Source: Dongia deserti
GTDB lineage: Bacteria > Pseudomonadota > Alphaproteobacteria > Dongiales > Dongiaceae
Reading direction: 5' to 3'
NCBI RefSeq assembly: GCF_003574735.1
Contig: NZ_QORW01000034.1
Location: 1-36,662 of the forward strand
DNA: 36,662 nt
The notes below the pieces were generated by a model. The model was not told the DNA's origin. It was given only the letters and a program-made list of their open reading frames with translations, and ran no database searches. Made by a program: the position numbers and the translations under genes. Of this stretch, positions 17,425-24,854 are shown piece by piece. Within the stretch, counting starts at the first letter, position 1. Every line of letters begins with the position of its first letter.

Positions 17425-18072
17425 ATGCGGCTCTATCACGAAGTTCATGGATGCTCGCTTGCCGTCGACATCGTCGCACGCGAGCTCGACATTGCCCTGG
17501 ACCTCATTTGGGTCGACGTGGCGAGAAAGCTCCTTCCCGACGGGTCGGACTATTACAAGATCAATCCCAAGGGACAAGTGCCGGCGTTGGAGCTTCCCGA
17601 CGGCCAATATCTGACCGAAGGTGCCGTGATCATGCAGTACCTTGCGGAGCAGCGGCCCGAGAGCAATCTGATGGCGCCGGCTGGGACACTGGAGCGCTAT
17701 CGGATCCTGGAGTGGATGAGCTTCATCGCCTCCGATCTCCACAAGGGCGCATTCATGCCGCTCTTTCGGGAGACGACGCCGGCTGAATACCGCGAGATCG
17801 TGCGACAGCACATCCAACGCCGTTTGCGCTGGCTCAACGATCATTTGGCCACGCGAAAGTTCTTGACCGGCTCGACATTCACCGTGGCCGATGCCCACTG
17901 CTATACGATCGTGATGTGGACGAAGCTCCACGCGATCGACATCTCACCTTGGCCCCACCTCGTGGACTATCTGAGGCGCATTCAGTCGCGTCCCAGCGTA
18001 AAGGCGGCCGAGGAAGCAGAGCGCATCGAAGCCGAGGCACAACGCAAAGCGGGCGAGTCTGGCAAGCGCTGA
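17425..18072 (+). CDS. Glutathione S-transferase, beta-class-like
   Basis: The 215-residue protein has an N-terminal thioredoxin-like domain with Cys10 in HEVHGCSLA, the position of the catalytic Cys of bacterial beta-class GSTs. The cis-Pro glutathione site NPKGQVPAL is near residues 49-57, and LTEGAVIMQYLAEQ follows. The helical C-terminal domain contains FTVADAHCY. ATG at 17425 follows GGGAG with 8 bases spacing. It would conjugate or de-conjugate glutathione on an electrophile. As last gene of the run it may detoxify an aldehyde or formaldehyde released by the amine flavoprotein and dehydrogenase upstream; that is inference. Confidence 0.9.
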   Translation: MRLYHEVHGCSLAVDIVARELDIALDLIWVDVARKLLPDGSDYYKINPKGQVPALELPDGQYLTEGAVIMQYLAEQRPESNLMAPAGTLERYRILEWMSFIASDLHKGAFMPLFRETTPAEYREIVRQHIQRRLRWLNDHLATRKFLTGSTFTVADAHCYTIVMWTKLHAIDISPWPHLVDYLRRIQSRPSVKAAEEAERIEAEAQRKAGESGKR

Positions 18073-18080
18073 CGGTTCGG

Positions 18081-18104
18081 GCCACCGTGAAATCGTGGGG
18101 TGGC
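18081..18104 (+). terminator. Possible terminator hairpin after the GST gene
   Basis: GCCACC at 18081-18086 pairs with GGTGGC at 18099-18104, nine bases after the GST stop codon. No T-run follows, so it is a weak candidate for ending the plus-strand catabolic transcript. Confidence 0.3.
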
Positions 18105-18600
18105 AATCTAGCATGTGCCTGGGCCAAGGCGGGTTGCGCGTACCGCAGGCAGAAGACAATCGACCAACGAGCCTGTTCTCTGTCGCAGACGTGCTGGACA
18201 ACTGGCTAAGATTGAACGCGCTGGTGCCGCGGCCGGCGCCGCGACGGTCAATGCTTCGCATGTCTGCATATGGCACGACTCTGCCATTCCCGCGGCGGTA
18301 GGAAAGGTCCGCTGTCGGACATCCACCTGACCTCGCAAGATCTGCCTTCGATGCTCAGTTTGAGCCAAATCGAACCCGCGAGGGTCGCGGATGGACAGCA
18401 TGCGATACGGTCTTTGTTCAGCCTTGGCCCGATCAAACCTGTCGAAATCCGGCGTAGGTGAGCGTAGATAAGGGCGGTTGAGATTCCCCGGCTGTCGCGC
18501 CATTTTTCTTCAACGAAGCGCTGATCTGCTGCTTGTCAATGACTCCTGCAACGCATCAGGACGGCGAGGAAGCAGGATCAAGCGGTCCAAGTCTGAGATT
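18105..18600. other. Non-coding stretch with no recognisable gene
   Basis: I see no protein that resembles a known family in any frame here, and no RNA gene. It contains a GC-rich self-complementary patch near 18228-18242. It leads into the tRNA fragment at 18601, so it may be the chromosomal flank downstream of the original tRNA gene or eroded island sequence. Confidence 0.5.
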
Positions 18601-18645
18601 TGGAGCGGGCGAAGGGATTTCGAACCCTCGACCCCAACCTTGGCA
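18601..18645 (-). tRNA. 3' fragment of a tRNA-Gly(GCC)-like gene (att-site remnant)
   Basis: Read on the minus strand, this stretch runs from inside the anticodon loop (TGCCAAGG) through the anticodon 3' stem, the variable region GGGTCGAG, the T arm GGGTTCGAAATCCC, and the acceptor 3' strand ending CGCCCGCTCCA. It matches the 3' half of alphaproteobacterial tRNA-Gly(GCC) as I remember it, with one extra A in the T loop. The 5' half is absent: the sequence beyond 18645 has no D arm or acceptor partner. Such 3' tRNA pieces with CCA are typical scars of integrative elements. An integrase-like N-terminus starts 195 bp away at 18841. Confidence 0.7.
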
Positions 18646-18783
18646 TATAGAACCGGACACTTTCCTTTACGTTCGCCAACCTGCGCTCATCTACGATAAG
18701 CCCGTATAATGATTTGACATTCTGGGGTCCAGCCTCGAATCCCGTTTTCTGAGAATACCTCCAGGTTTGCGTTCAAGTGCTTC

Positions 18784-18831
18784 CCCAACGCTTCCCCGAC
18801 CTCACGCATTCGGTCCGGGGAAGCAAATTCG
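18784..18831. repeat. Clustered CTTCCCC repeats before the integrase-like start
   Basis: Two direct GCTTCCCC-type copies lie within about 18779-18798 and an inverted GGGGAAGC near 18817-18827, which pairs with the second copy including GACC/GGTC with one extra base. Short repeats like these between an att site and an integrase gene can be integrase arm or accessory-protein sites. The assignment rests only on position and repetition. Confidence 0.3.
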
Positions 18832-18840
18832 AGCGGTCAG

Positions 18841-18900
18841 ATGGCCAGACCTACGAAACGTGCGGTCGACAGTCTGAGACCGCTTCCCGACTGCGATGAA
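18841..18900 (+). pseudogene. N-terminal remnant of a tyrosine-type integrase (tentative)
   Basis: The first residues, MARPTKRAVDSLRP, resemble the start of tRNA-targeting phage/island integrases, whose N-terminal arm-binding domain usually begins with a similar basic K-x-x-V-x-x-L-x-P pattern. Similarity is lost after about 20 codons, where a hairpin-rich repeat (18902-18930) begins. The reading frame then runs on into an unrelated gene. Its place next to a tRNA 3' fragment supports the reading, but the match is short. Confidence 0.4.
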
Positions 18901-18901
18901 T

Positions 18902-18984
18902 CTCTCCCCTGGGAGTGCCGGTGGGGAGAGGTGGTGAAGTGCCCTCCGGCAGCCATATGCGATAGCCCTATCCTCCGGGGGAGG
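18902..18984. repeat. Two hairpin-forming repeats in the decayed region
   Basis: CTCTCCCC at 18902-18909 pairs perfectly with GGGGAGAG at 18923-18930. A second dyad, CCTCC at 18972-18976 and GGAGG at 18980-18984, follows with a 3-nt loop. They look like dispersed chromosomal palindromic repeats and mark the break between the integrase-like start and the next gene. Confidence 0.5.
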
Positions 18985-19069
18985 GTGTCCGCATACCGAT
19001 TGCCGTTGAATCCGGTGACAATACTCCCAACATCTTACAGATTGACCCAGTTCAGCAGGGGAGGTGCCG

Positions 19070-19380
19070 ATGAAGGTGGCCATGCTGTTCACGGGAGCGG
19101 ACCGCTGGTGATCCTCACCTCGCACGAGTCGCTGACCAGCCCGGCGCTGCTGGACACGCTGGCGGCCAAGGGCATCGACAAGTTCATCGTCTACGAGATC
19201 CCGCAGGAGATGGCGCGCCAGCGCTACGGCGGACACTACGACGTCGTCGCCGGCGACCTGCACGAGTCAGATGATCTGCGCGTGCTCGACTACAACGGCG
19301 AGCGGGCCTTCCGGCTGTTCCGCTTCGACGAGCTGCGCCCGCCGGTTTTGCACGAACCGGCCCGCAGCCGGGCTGCCTGA
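19070..19380 (+). pseudogene. Small conserved protein gene broken by a one-base frameshift
   Basis: A strong GGGGAGG site lies 5 bases before ATG at 19070, which opens with MKVAMLFTG and then hits a stop within 13 codons. One base shift at about 19094-19097 joins this start to the open frame that continues GPLVILTSHES and ends with RVLDYNGERAFRLFRFDELRPP at 19380. Together they make a protein of about 103 residues that I recognise as a conserved uncharacterised family (MKVAMLFTGSGPLVILTS). A missing base in the cell or an assembly error would look the same. It lies next to a YbaK-type gene and a multicopper oxidase fragment. Function unknown. Confidence 0.65.
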
Positions 19381-19406
19381 TGCGAGTAAGAGCATGGGAG
19401 GAAGCG

Positions 19407-19919
19407 ATGGCGATCGCTGTAAGCCTCAAGGATTACATGGACAGCCAGGGTATCGCGTATGACGTGATCACCCATGAGCGGGCGACCTCGATGCTCGAGG
19501 CGGCACAATGCGCCGGAATTCCCGGTGATCAGGTCGTCAAGACGGTCGTGCTGGAGGACGAGGGCGGCTACATGCTGGCCGCGGTTCCCGCCTCCCACCA
19601 CATCCGCATGGGCGCCCTGCGCCGCGCACTCAACCGCCATGCCGGGCTGGCGACGGAAAGCGAGGTCGCGGACCTGTTTGCCGACTGCGAGCTCGGCGCG
19701 GTGCCGCCCGTAGGGGCCGTCTACGGCCTGGAAGTCATTGTCGACGATAGCCTGATCGACATGCCCGAGGTCTACTTCGAGGCCGGCGACCACTGCACGC
19801 TGGTCCATGTCCGCCGCGATGCGTTCGAGCGCCTCATGGCCGGCGCCAAGCACGGCCGCATCACCGGCGCCAGCATGACGGCGGCGGACGAGATCGACAT
19901 GACGAGCGACCTCGGCTGA
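19407..19919 (+). CDS. YbaK/EbsC-type aminoacyl-tRNA deacylase-like protein
   Basis: The 170-residue protein matches the YbaK/prolyl-tRNA-synthetase-associated domain: VITHERATSMLEAAQCAGIPGDQVVKTVVLED near residues 20-51 with the conserved Lys of the VVKT motif, AAVPASHHI at about 57-65, and GAVPPVGAVYGL in the second half. Family members hydrolyse mischarged tRNAs in trans. GGGAGG lies before the ATG at 19407; an upstream in-frame start at 19380 overlaps the previous stop and is less likely. It seems intact amid decayed neighbours. Its C-terminus extends a little beyond the core domain. Confidence 0.85.
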   Translation: MAIAVSLKDYMDSQGIAYDVITHERATSMLEAAQCAGIPGDQVVKTVVLEDEGGYMLAAVPASHHIRMGALRRALNRHAGLATESEVADLFADCELGAVPPVGAVYGLEVIVDDSLIDMPEVYFEAGDHCTLVHVRRDAFERLMAGAKHGRITGASMTAADEIDMTSDLG

Positions 19920-19948
19920 GCCCCTGCACGCAGCGGGAGGGCGGTCGA

Positions 19949-19970
19949 GGACCTTCCCCCCGGAGGGTCC
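19949..19970 (+). terminator. Hairpin after the YbaK-type gene
   Basis: GGACCTTCC at 19949-19957 pairs with GGAGGGTCC at 19962-19970 with one G-T pair and a 4-nt loop of C. It lies 30 bp past the stop codon. There is no T-run, so it may be a weak terminator or a scar where the oxidase gene was cut. Confidence 0.4.
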
Positions 19971-19992
19971 GGCTACGGCGTCAGTAAGCGGA

Positions 19993-20349
19993 ATGATGAG
20001 GGGCATGATGGGTGGCTGCATGGGCATGCATGGCATCAATGGTCGCGCGTACGACATGCGGCGGATCGATGAAGAGGTCAGGCTTGGAGACGTGGAGATC
20101 TGGGAGGTCTCGGGCGAGATGATGGTCCACCCCTTCCACTTCCACGGCGTTCATTTCGAGGTGCTAAGTCGGAACGGCGCGGCCCCGGGCCTGCGCGACC
20201 AGGGCCTCAGGGACACGGTCGTGGCGCAGGAGCCGGTCGAGCTTCTTGTACGCTTTGCGCACCCTGCGGTGGCAACACCCTTCATGTATCACTGCCATAT
20301 CCTCGAACCCGAGGACAACGGGATGATGGGGCAGTTCGTCGTCCGGTGA
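19993..20349 (+). pseudogene. C-terminal cupredoxin domain of a multicopper oxidase (5'-truncated)
   Basis: The 118 codons encode only the last copper-binding domain of a CueO/CopA-type multicopper oxidase. A Met-rich start MMRGMMGG leads into NGRAYDM, HPFHFHG (type 1/2/3 copper ligands) and the HCHILEPEDNGMMGQF block with the T1 His-Cys-His. Full enzymes of this family run about 450 to 550 residues, so the first two domains are missing. The fragment could not form the trinuclear site alone. The usual HILEHED reads HILEPED here. The region upstream holds only a hairpin, which suggests deletion. Confidence 0.8.
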
Positions 20350-20750
20350 CGATTTGCCTCGTCCCCGCATGTCGAGAGACGTCCATCAATCTCAGGAACG
20401 AATTTCTCTGTAGGGGCGAGGGCATACAAGTCGTGGTGCGAACTCCTCATGTCGCCTTGTGGCATTCTCGGAAGTGGCGCTACGGCTGGTTTCTGTCTGG
20501 TAATAGCTTCAGTTCGGACGAAGCCTTACGGCCGGTGAGAGAGGAGTTCTATAAAATGGTGGGACGTCGAGGAACGGCGCGATGGCCGTCCGTCAGGGCG
20601 TAAGGACTCCCATGAATTGGAACGCACGGCCCGAACGAGAGAGCTCATTCGACCTTGTATCGGTATTCCTTTTCGCAATTACACACGAAACGAAGGTGAG
20701 ATGCGTGAAAGCCGCGGAGGTCTGCGCCGATTCAGGGATGGGTAACGGTT
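20350..20750. other. Non-coding stretch before the IS1595-family element
   Basis: No frame here gives a recognisable protein, and I see no RNA gene. The left end of the insertion element at 20803 must fall somewhere in the right part, but I could not match a terminal inverted repeat with the sequence after 21834. Confidence 0.5.
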
Positions 20751-20803
20751 TCCCGCCACGATCCAACATCTTGTAGGTGGATCGACTTTTTTGGGTGGCG
20801 GGA
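20751..20803 (+). promoter_or_regulatory. Structured leader that can hide the transposase start
   Basis: TCCCGCCAC at 20751-20759 pairs perfectly with GTGGCGGGA at 20795-20803, which contains the GGCGGG ribosome site and the first base of the ATG. Inside, GATCCA at 20760-20765 pairs with TGGATC at 20778-20783 and is followed by a run of six T at 20787-20792, like an intrinsic terminator. Transcripts entering from outside would be stopped or folded so that the start is masked, a known way for insertion sequences to limit their transposase. Confidence 0.55.
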
Positions 20804-21834
20804 TGCCTGGCAAACCGAAGAACCAGATCCCGTCACTCGCCAAGCTCCGGCGGCAGTATCCGACCGAGGCAGCGTGCCGGGCCTTTCTCGAAGAACTGCG
20901 ATGGCCGCAGGGTCCGTTCTGCCCTCACTGCGGCAGCTACGCCCATTGGGCGCTCAACGGCGACAGCTGCAGGCCAGGGCTCAAGGAATGCGCGGACTGT
21001 CACCGGCAATACACCGTCACGACAAAGACGCCGTTGCATGCCACCAAGCTGCCGCTCTGGACCTGGATCCAGGCGATCTACCTGGTGCTGACGTCAAGCA
21101 AGGGCATCTCTTCGGTCGTGATGGCGCGGCTGCTCGGCACAACCCAAGCCACGGCCTGGCGCATGGGGCACGCGATCCGGGAGATGATGCACCACCGCTA
21201 CGACATCGGGCCAGCGCTGTCCGGCACGATCGAGATCGACGTGAAGTATCTCGGCGGAGCGCCGAAGTAGCGCAAGGGCGCGAAGCCGGCACCCAGGGGT
21301 AAGGGCACCAAGAAGCCGAGGATTCCGCTCGCGATTCAGCGCGGTGGTGAAGCCAGGGGCATGGTGATCCCAGAGGAATCCGCCGACGACATCACCGCGG
21401 CCCTGAGCCCGATCGTCGCGCCAGGCTCGTTCCTGGTCAGCGATAAACAGAACAGCTTTACGGCGGCCGCAGCCGATATGGGGCTCGAGATCGAGACGGT
21501 GATCCACAGCAAGCGCGAATACGTGCGCGACGATGTCCACAGTGGCACCGCCGACGGCCTCGGAAGCATGCTGGAGCGTGCCAAGGACGGCGTCTACCAT
21601 CGCCTCAGTCGTGAACACCTGCAGCGTTACCTCGACGAGATCTGCTTCCGCTGGAACTGCCGGACACGCTTCCGAGAGCTCGATCGCGCCAAGCGCTGGC
21701 GATGGGTGATCAGGCTCGAGCCGCTTTGGGATCAGCTCTGCAAACTCATGGGATCAAGCATCGGCCGCCGCATTCGGCGGACACCGAACTATGGCTTCGA
21801 GGTCGTTGCCAATCCGCTGCTCTTCCCCGTCTAA
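20803..21834 (+). pseudogene. IS1595-family transposase interrupted by an in-frame amber codon
   Basis: The frame from ATG 20803 to 21834 encodes an about 343-residue ISXO2/IS1595-type transposase: an N-terminal zinc ribbon with CPHC and CADC, a helix-turn-helix region (SSVVMARLLGTTQATAWRMGHAI), and the DDE-type catalytic domain starting EIDVKYLGG, with SDKQNSF and the C-terminal VHSGTADG...RYLDEICFRWN block. A single TAG at 21268-21270 splits it; the same frame stays open on both sides, so only one base change is needed to restore it. The downstream part has an internal ATG at 21361. The split lies just after the first catalytic Asp, so neither part is a full enzyme. Confidence 0.85.
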
Positions 21835-21896
21835 TGGCAGGCGCGAGATTGTCTTCGGGGAAGATGCCAAATATCCTTGGTTTGAGGGCTCAAGCT

Positions 21897-22416
21897 ATGA
21901 AATGTGTGAGCGAGCTATTTGCGGTCCTGCTGGCAGCAGCGACTGTTCTGCCAGCTTCGGCCTACGAGATGATCGGGCCGGATAGCCTGGTCGCGATCAA
22001 GGACGATCCGACCAAGCCGTATCTCACTTATCTTTTCTCCAGTGTTCTTGGAGGACGGCCGCAAGGATGTCATCCAGTGGCGAATGATGCTCCGGCATGA
22101 CCGCGTGGGCGATCATGCCGTCGGAACCATCCTCATCGAGATCAGAAGCAATGTTCCTTATCCGCAGCTGATACTTGCAGCGACGTTGCCAGACGGCGAC
22201 AAGCTGACCATCGACCGCGCCAGTAGCGCATCTGAGTCATGCCCGAAATCGCAACGCTGCGAGATCTTCCAGAAGGTCTTCCTCGAGATCACCGGCGAGC
22301 AGGTATTGGCCGCGAATGGCAAAGCCTTAAAGGTCAAGGTCGCGAGTGATCGTCCTTTTGAGATCGAGTTCCCGGAAAAGGTCATCAACCGGATTTCCCA
22401 GCTCTTAGCCCGCTGA
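21897..22416 (+). pseudogene. Small secreted protein gene with a probable frameshift
   Basis: ATG at 21897 opens with a clear Sec signal peptide (LFAVLLAAATVLPASAYE), then about 20 residues (GPDSLVAIKDDPTKPYL). Near 22030-22042 the good reading moves one base forward into a frame that continues VFLEDGRKDVIQWRMMLRHD and ends FPEKVINRISQLLAR at 22416. That second part has a Cys pair in SCPKSQRC that could form a disulfide, which fits export. Joined, it would be about 172 residues. I do not recognise the family with confidence; it has some flavour of small IalB-like periplasmic proteins. If the GTG at 22042 is used, the second part could be a separate cytoplasmic protein. Confidence 0.5.
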
Positions 22417-22448
22417 AAAGCGGTTTCCAGTTGTCACGGCCGCATGAC

Positions 22449-22485
22449 GGCCCATCCCTTGTGGGTTGGCGCCATGGGCCTTTTT
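22449..22485 (+). terminator. Rho-independent terminator
   Basis: GGCCCAT at 22449-22455 pairs perfectly with ATGGGCC at 22474-22480 and is followed at once by TTTTT. It lies 33 bp after the stop of the secreted-protein gene. This is the clearest intrinsic terminator in the window. Confidence 0.85.
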
Positions 22486-22616
22486 ATGTGTGTAATTGGG
22501 TTCCTTTTTGCTTCGTGTGTCATAGCGCAACTGCCTGGGGATTCCCAGTGGTCGCCAGGAACAGCTCATTGATCAGAAGAAGCAACTAGCGGCAGAGCAG
22601 AGCAGCAACATCTTTT

Positions 22617-23390
22617 TCAGGCGGCTCTGCGGGATGATTTGTAAGACGGGAAGACCACTGGCATGTCCTCATGCAGTTGTCCGTCCAACTTGCGGCCGCC
22701 AGATTTCTTTGAGCCGCGCAGAATGCCCTGATCGCTGGAGTTCTCGCGGCTCGCTGTGATGCGGCCGGCCGCCGTCAGGAACCCACCTGCCTTTCTGTCA
22801 TTCACCCAGGCATTGCTACCCACCTGCTTGAAAAAGAACCGGACCCCGTGTTTGGCGCAGTCGTCGCGGATCCTGCGCGCCCATGCTGGGTGCATGGGCC
22901 TGGCCTTCGGTCCACTTTCACCGCCTACGATCACCCATTGCAACTTCTTCCAGTCTCGCTTCGTCAGCTCGTCCTCGAGGAAGACCTCTCCAAGAAGGGG
23001 CTCCATGCTCAGGAACCGCACCGCAGCTGGCACCTGTAGCAGCGACTGAATGCGCTCCCCGGCGCGCCGTTGATCTTCCACGCTCGTGCCCATCCAAGTA
23101 TTCTTCAAAGGCCATGCAGGACGCCTGGAGCCAGGCTGGATCGCCTGCATGGCAAGCTCAACCAATGCCGGTGTAGCGGGATCCGTGACGAACGCGTGCA
23201 TGATATCGGGCCGCTTGGTGAGAACCTGATAGACATGCTGGTCTCCAAGCGCCATCACAGCGAAAATCTGAGCGATCTCTGAGGCTTTCAGACTCGGATG
23301 AAAGACATCGCTCATTGAATTGACAAAGATCAAGCTCGGCTTGCGCCATCCAAATGGTTTTAGAAGCGTCTTTCGTGGCGCCATGCGCAC
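22617..23390 (-). pseudogene. DUF5131 (phage Gp37/Gp68-like) protein gene lacking its 5' part
   Basis: The 257 codons match the DUF5131 family from WRKPSLIFVNSMSDVFHP to the end: VYQVLTKRPDIM, NTWMGTSVEDQ, RFLSMEPLLGEV, WVIVGGESGPKARPMHPAWARRIRDDC and FFFKQVGS. Whole members begin with an extra 80 or so residues including a Cys-rich GC-x-x-x-S-x-GC-x-x-CY motif; that part is absent here. Upstream of about 23380 the sequence belongs instead to a serine-recombinase remnant on the other strand, so the gene was cut at this junction. The C-terminal end looks normal. GTG at 23390 or ATG at 23384 could start a truncated product. Confidence 0.75.
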
Positions 23391-23395
23391 GACCG

Positions 23396-24100
23396 GCAGC
23401 CTGGATCAGAACACCGAACGCGTTTAGGGCAATTGTCGATCCAGAGCTCTTCCAGCGCGCCCAGCGGCTAATGCACCGCCGTAGGATTATCTCCAAACGA
23501 GGAGGCGCTTTCGAAGCTGCGGCAATCAATACCAAAGCATGGCGTGATGACCTACGTCGAAATGCGCAAGTGTCGTGGCATGCCTGATCCAGGATCATAC
23601 GTGTGGCGATTTGGTAGCTTGGCCAATGCATACGTATTGATCGGGGAGGTTGGCAGGGCACCGCATATCAGGTTGGGGCGGCACAAATGCCGTCGACTTC
23701 GTCTGCCAATCGTGGATGCTGTCGTTCGAAGCCTCCATGAGGATGGCAGATCAGCGATTGTCCACGACTATGGATGCCGTATCCGAATTGACAATAGGTG
23801 GGACTGCCGCCTGCAGATTGTAAGCCGGCGAACAGACCGGGCCAAGACTCCCCGGTGGTGTGTCAGGCTCCGCGAACAGTCGGCGGCAGACTTTTACCTG
23901 CTGGCCAGAGAATCTACCAATCAAGAGACCATAATGGACTATTACGTCGTACCTGCAGTAGTCGGCCGAACATTTCCGACCGTACTCAAGTTCCGCAATG
24001 GCGCGGAGATCGATCGGTTCCGACTTCGAGAGCTACGGGCTGCAATAGAGACGTTAGTGACATTTCTCTTTCGGAGAAATGAGAGGGCATCTATGAGAGC
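23396..24100 (+). pseudogene. Large serine recombinase C-terminal remnant, frameshifted
   Basis: Two frames together encode the middle and end of a resolvase/invertase-type recombinase. The first (from about 23399) reads AWIRTPNAFRAIVDPELFQRAQ, a hallmark of the recombinase domain. Near 23488-23495 the frame shifts and continues NEEALSKLRQSIPKHG, then MPDPGSYVWRFGSLANAYVLIG, which is the next conserved block, and a tail with DYYVVPAVVG. The N-terminal catalytic Ser domain is missing. The open frame runs to 24140, but its last codons lie antisense to the SRAP fragment, so the homologous part ends near 24100. No activity is expected. Confidence 0.7.
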
Positions 24101-24108
24101 TATCGAGC

Positions 24109-24282
24109 TTAGCCCAGGAGCTCCGGTCCGTTATTCTTAACGTTCCCGACCTCCTTGGGCACAACGCGTTCGGTCAGCACGTCCTCATTCGCCGGTTTCA
24201 TCAGCGCCGCCGTCCTTTCCGGATCTCCCTTCAGCCATAGATCCCACGTATCTGGCTCCAGCACGAGCGGCATGCGATTCCC
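24109..24282 (-). pseudogene. C-terminal fragment of an SRAP/YedK (SOS response-associated peptidase) gene
   Basis: The 57 codons read NRMPLVLEPDTWDLWL, then LMKPANEDVLTERVV, and end VGNVKNNGPELLG with TAA at 24109-24111. This is the C-terminal part of the SRAP (HMCES/YedK) family that crosslinks to abasic sites; the catalytic Cys2 and the first 140 or so residues are absent. The fragment follows the stop codon of the GIY-YIG-like gene directly and in the same frame, so a read-through product would be a fusion. The junction looks like a recombination scar. Confidence 0.75.
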
Positions 24283-24666
24283 TCAATGGCCACCCTCGAC
24301 CCACGACACGCCGGCGTGTCGGAACGCTTCCGCCAGCGCCGGCTCCAGCTCGACCGCTTCCCAGCGTCGGAGCGGGTTGAAATGTTCGAAGAGTTGAGGA
24401 AGTAAGCGAACGCCAACGCGATTCACGTGCCCACTCGCCTTGTAGCCGATCTTGTGCTGGTCGAAGCGGAGATCGGGGTCGAGCGTCGTCTCGCCGACAT
24501 AGAGACCCCATCGACCCACGCGGCGGGTGTCCTTCAGAAGCACGACATAGAGGGCATGATGCGCACCCTTAGTACGTGCTGTCGTCGCGCGCAGCTGCCG
24601 CGCCGCGCACTCGGCCGTCGGCATCCATTCTGGCAGGTAGAGTGCACGACTCGAGCCGCAGCGCAT
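24283..24666 (-). CDS. GIY-YIG-like nuclease-fold protein
   Basis: The frame of 127 residues contains ALYVVLLKDTRRVGRWGLYVGET, which fits the two strands of a GIY-YIG fold, then RFDQHKIGYKAS with the conserved Arg of the family and EPALAEAFRHAG carrying a possible catalytic Glu. It ends WVEGGH, as I recall for related small bacterial proteins. The first 30 or so residues are not conserved and neither ATG (24666 or 24624) has a ribosome site, so the true start is uncertain and the gene may be cut at the 5' end. It could act in DNA cleavage or repair. Confidence 0.55.
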   Translation of the reverse strand: MRCGSSRALYLPEWMPTAECAARQLRATTARTKGAHHALYVVLLKDTRRVGRWGLYVGETTLDPDLRFDQHKIGYKASGHVNRVGVRLLPQLFEHFNPLRRWEAVELEPALAEAFRHAGVSWVEGGH

Positions 24667-24854
24667 CGTTGAGATCGCGCGATATGCTGCCGCTTTTGAC
24701 GACGGTTCGAAGGATGGTTCCGGCTGTATTTCGCGCCGGATCTCAAGCTGCTGGCGCGGCCTCGAGCGGCTCCAGGCCGGACTGGCGGCGCGTTGAGCAG
24801 CCCTGACGGCCAGCTCACAAGACCCTAAAGCTGCGGCCGTACCGGATCATGTCA

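Noticed and set aside
18270-18286. Sigma-54-like TGGCACG-N-TGC pattern
   Set aside because: The GG to GC spacing is one base short of the -24/-12 rule, and no gene follows. A similar pattern near 35449 fails in the same way.
18478-18699. Plus-strand frame of 73 codons
   Set aside because: It runs antisense through the tRNA fragment and resembles no protein.
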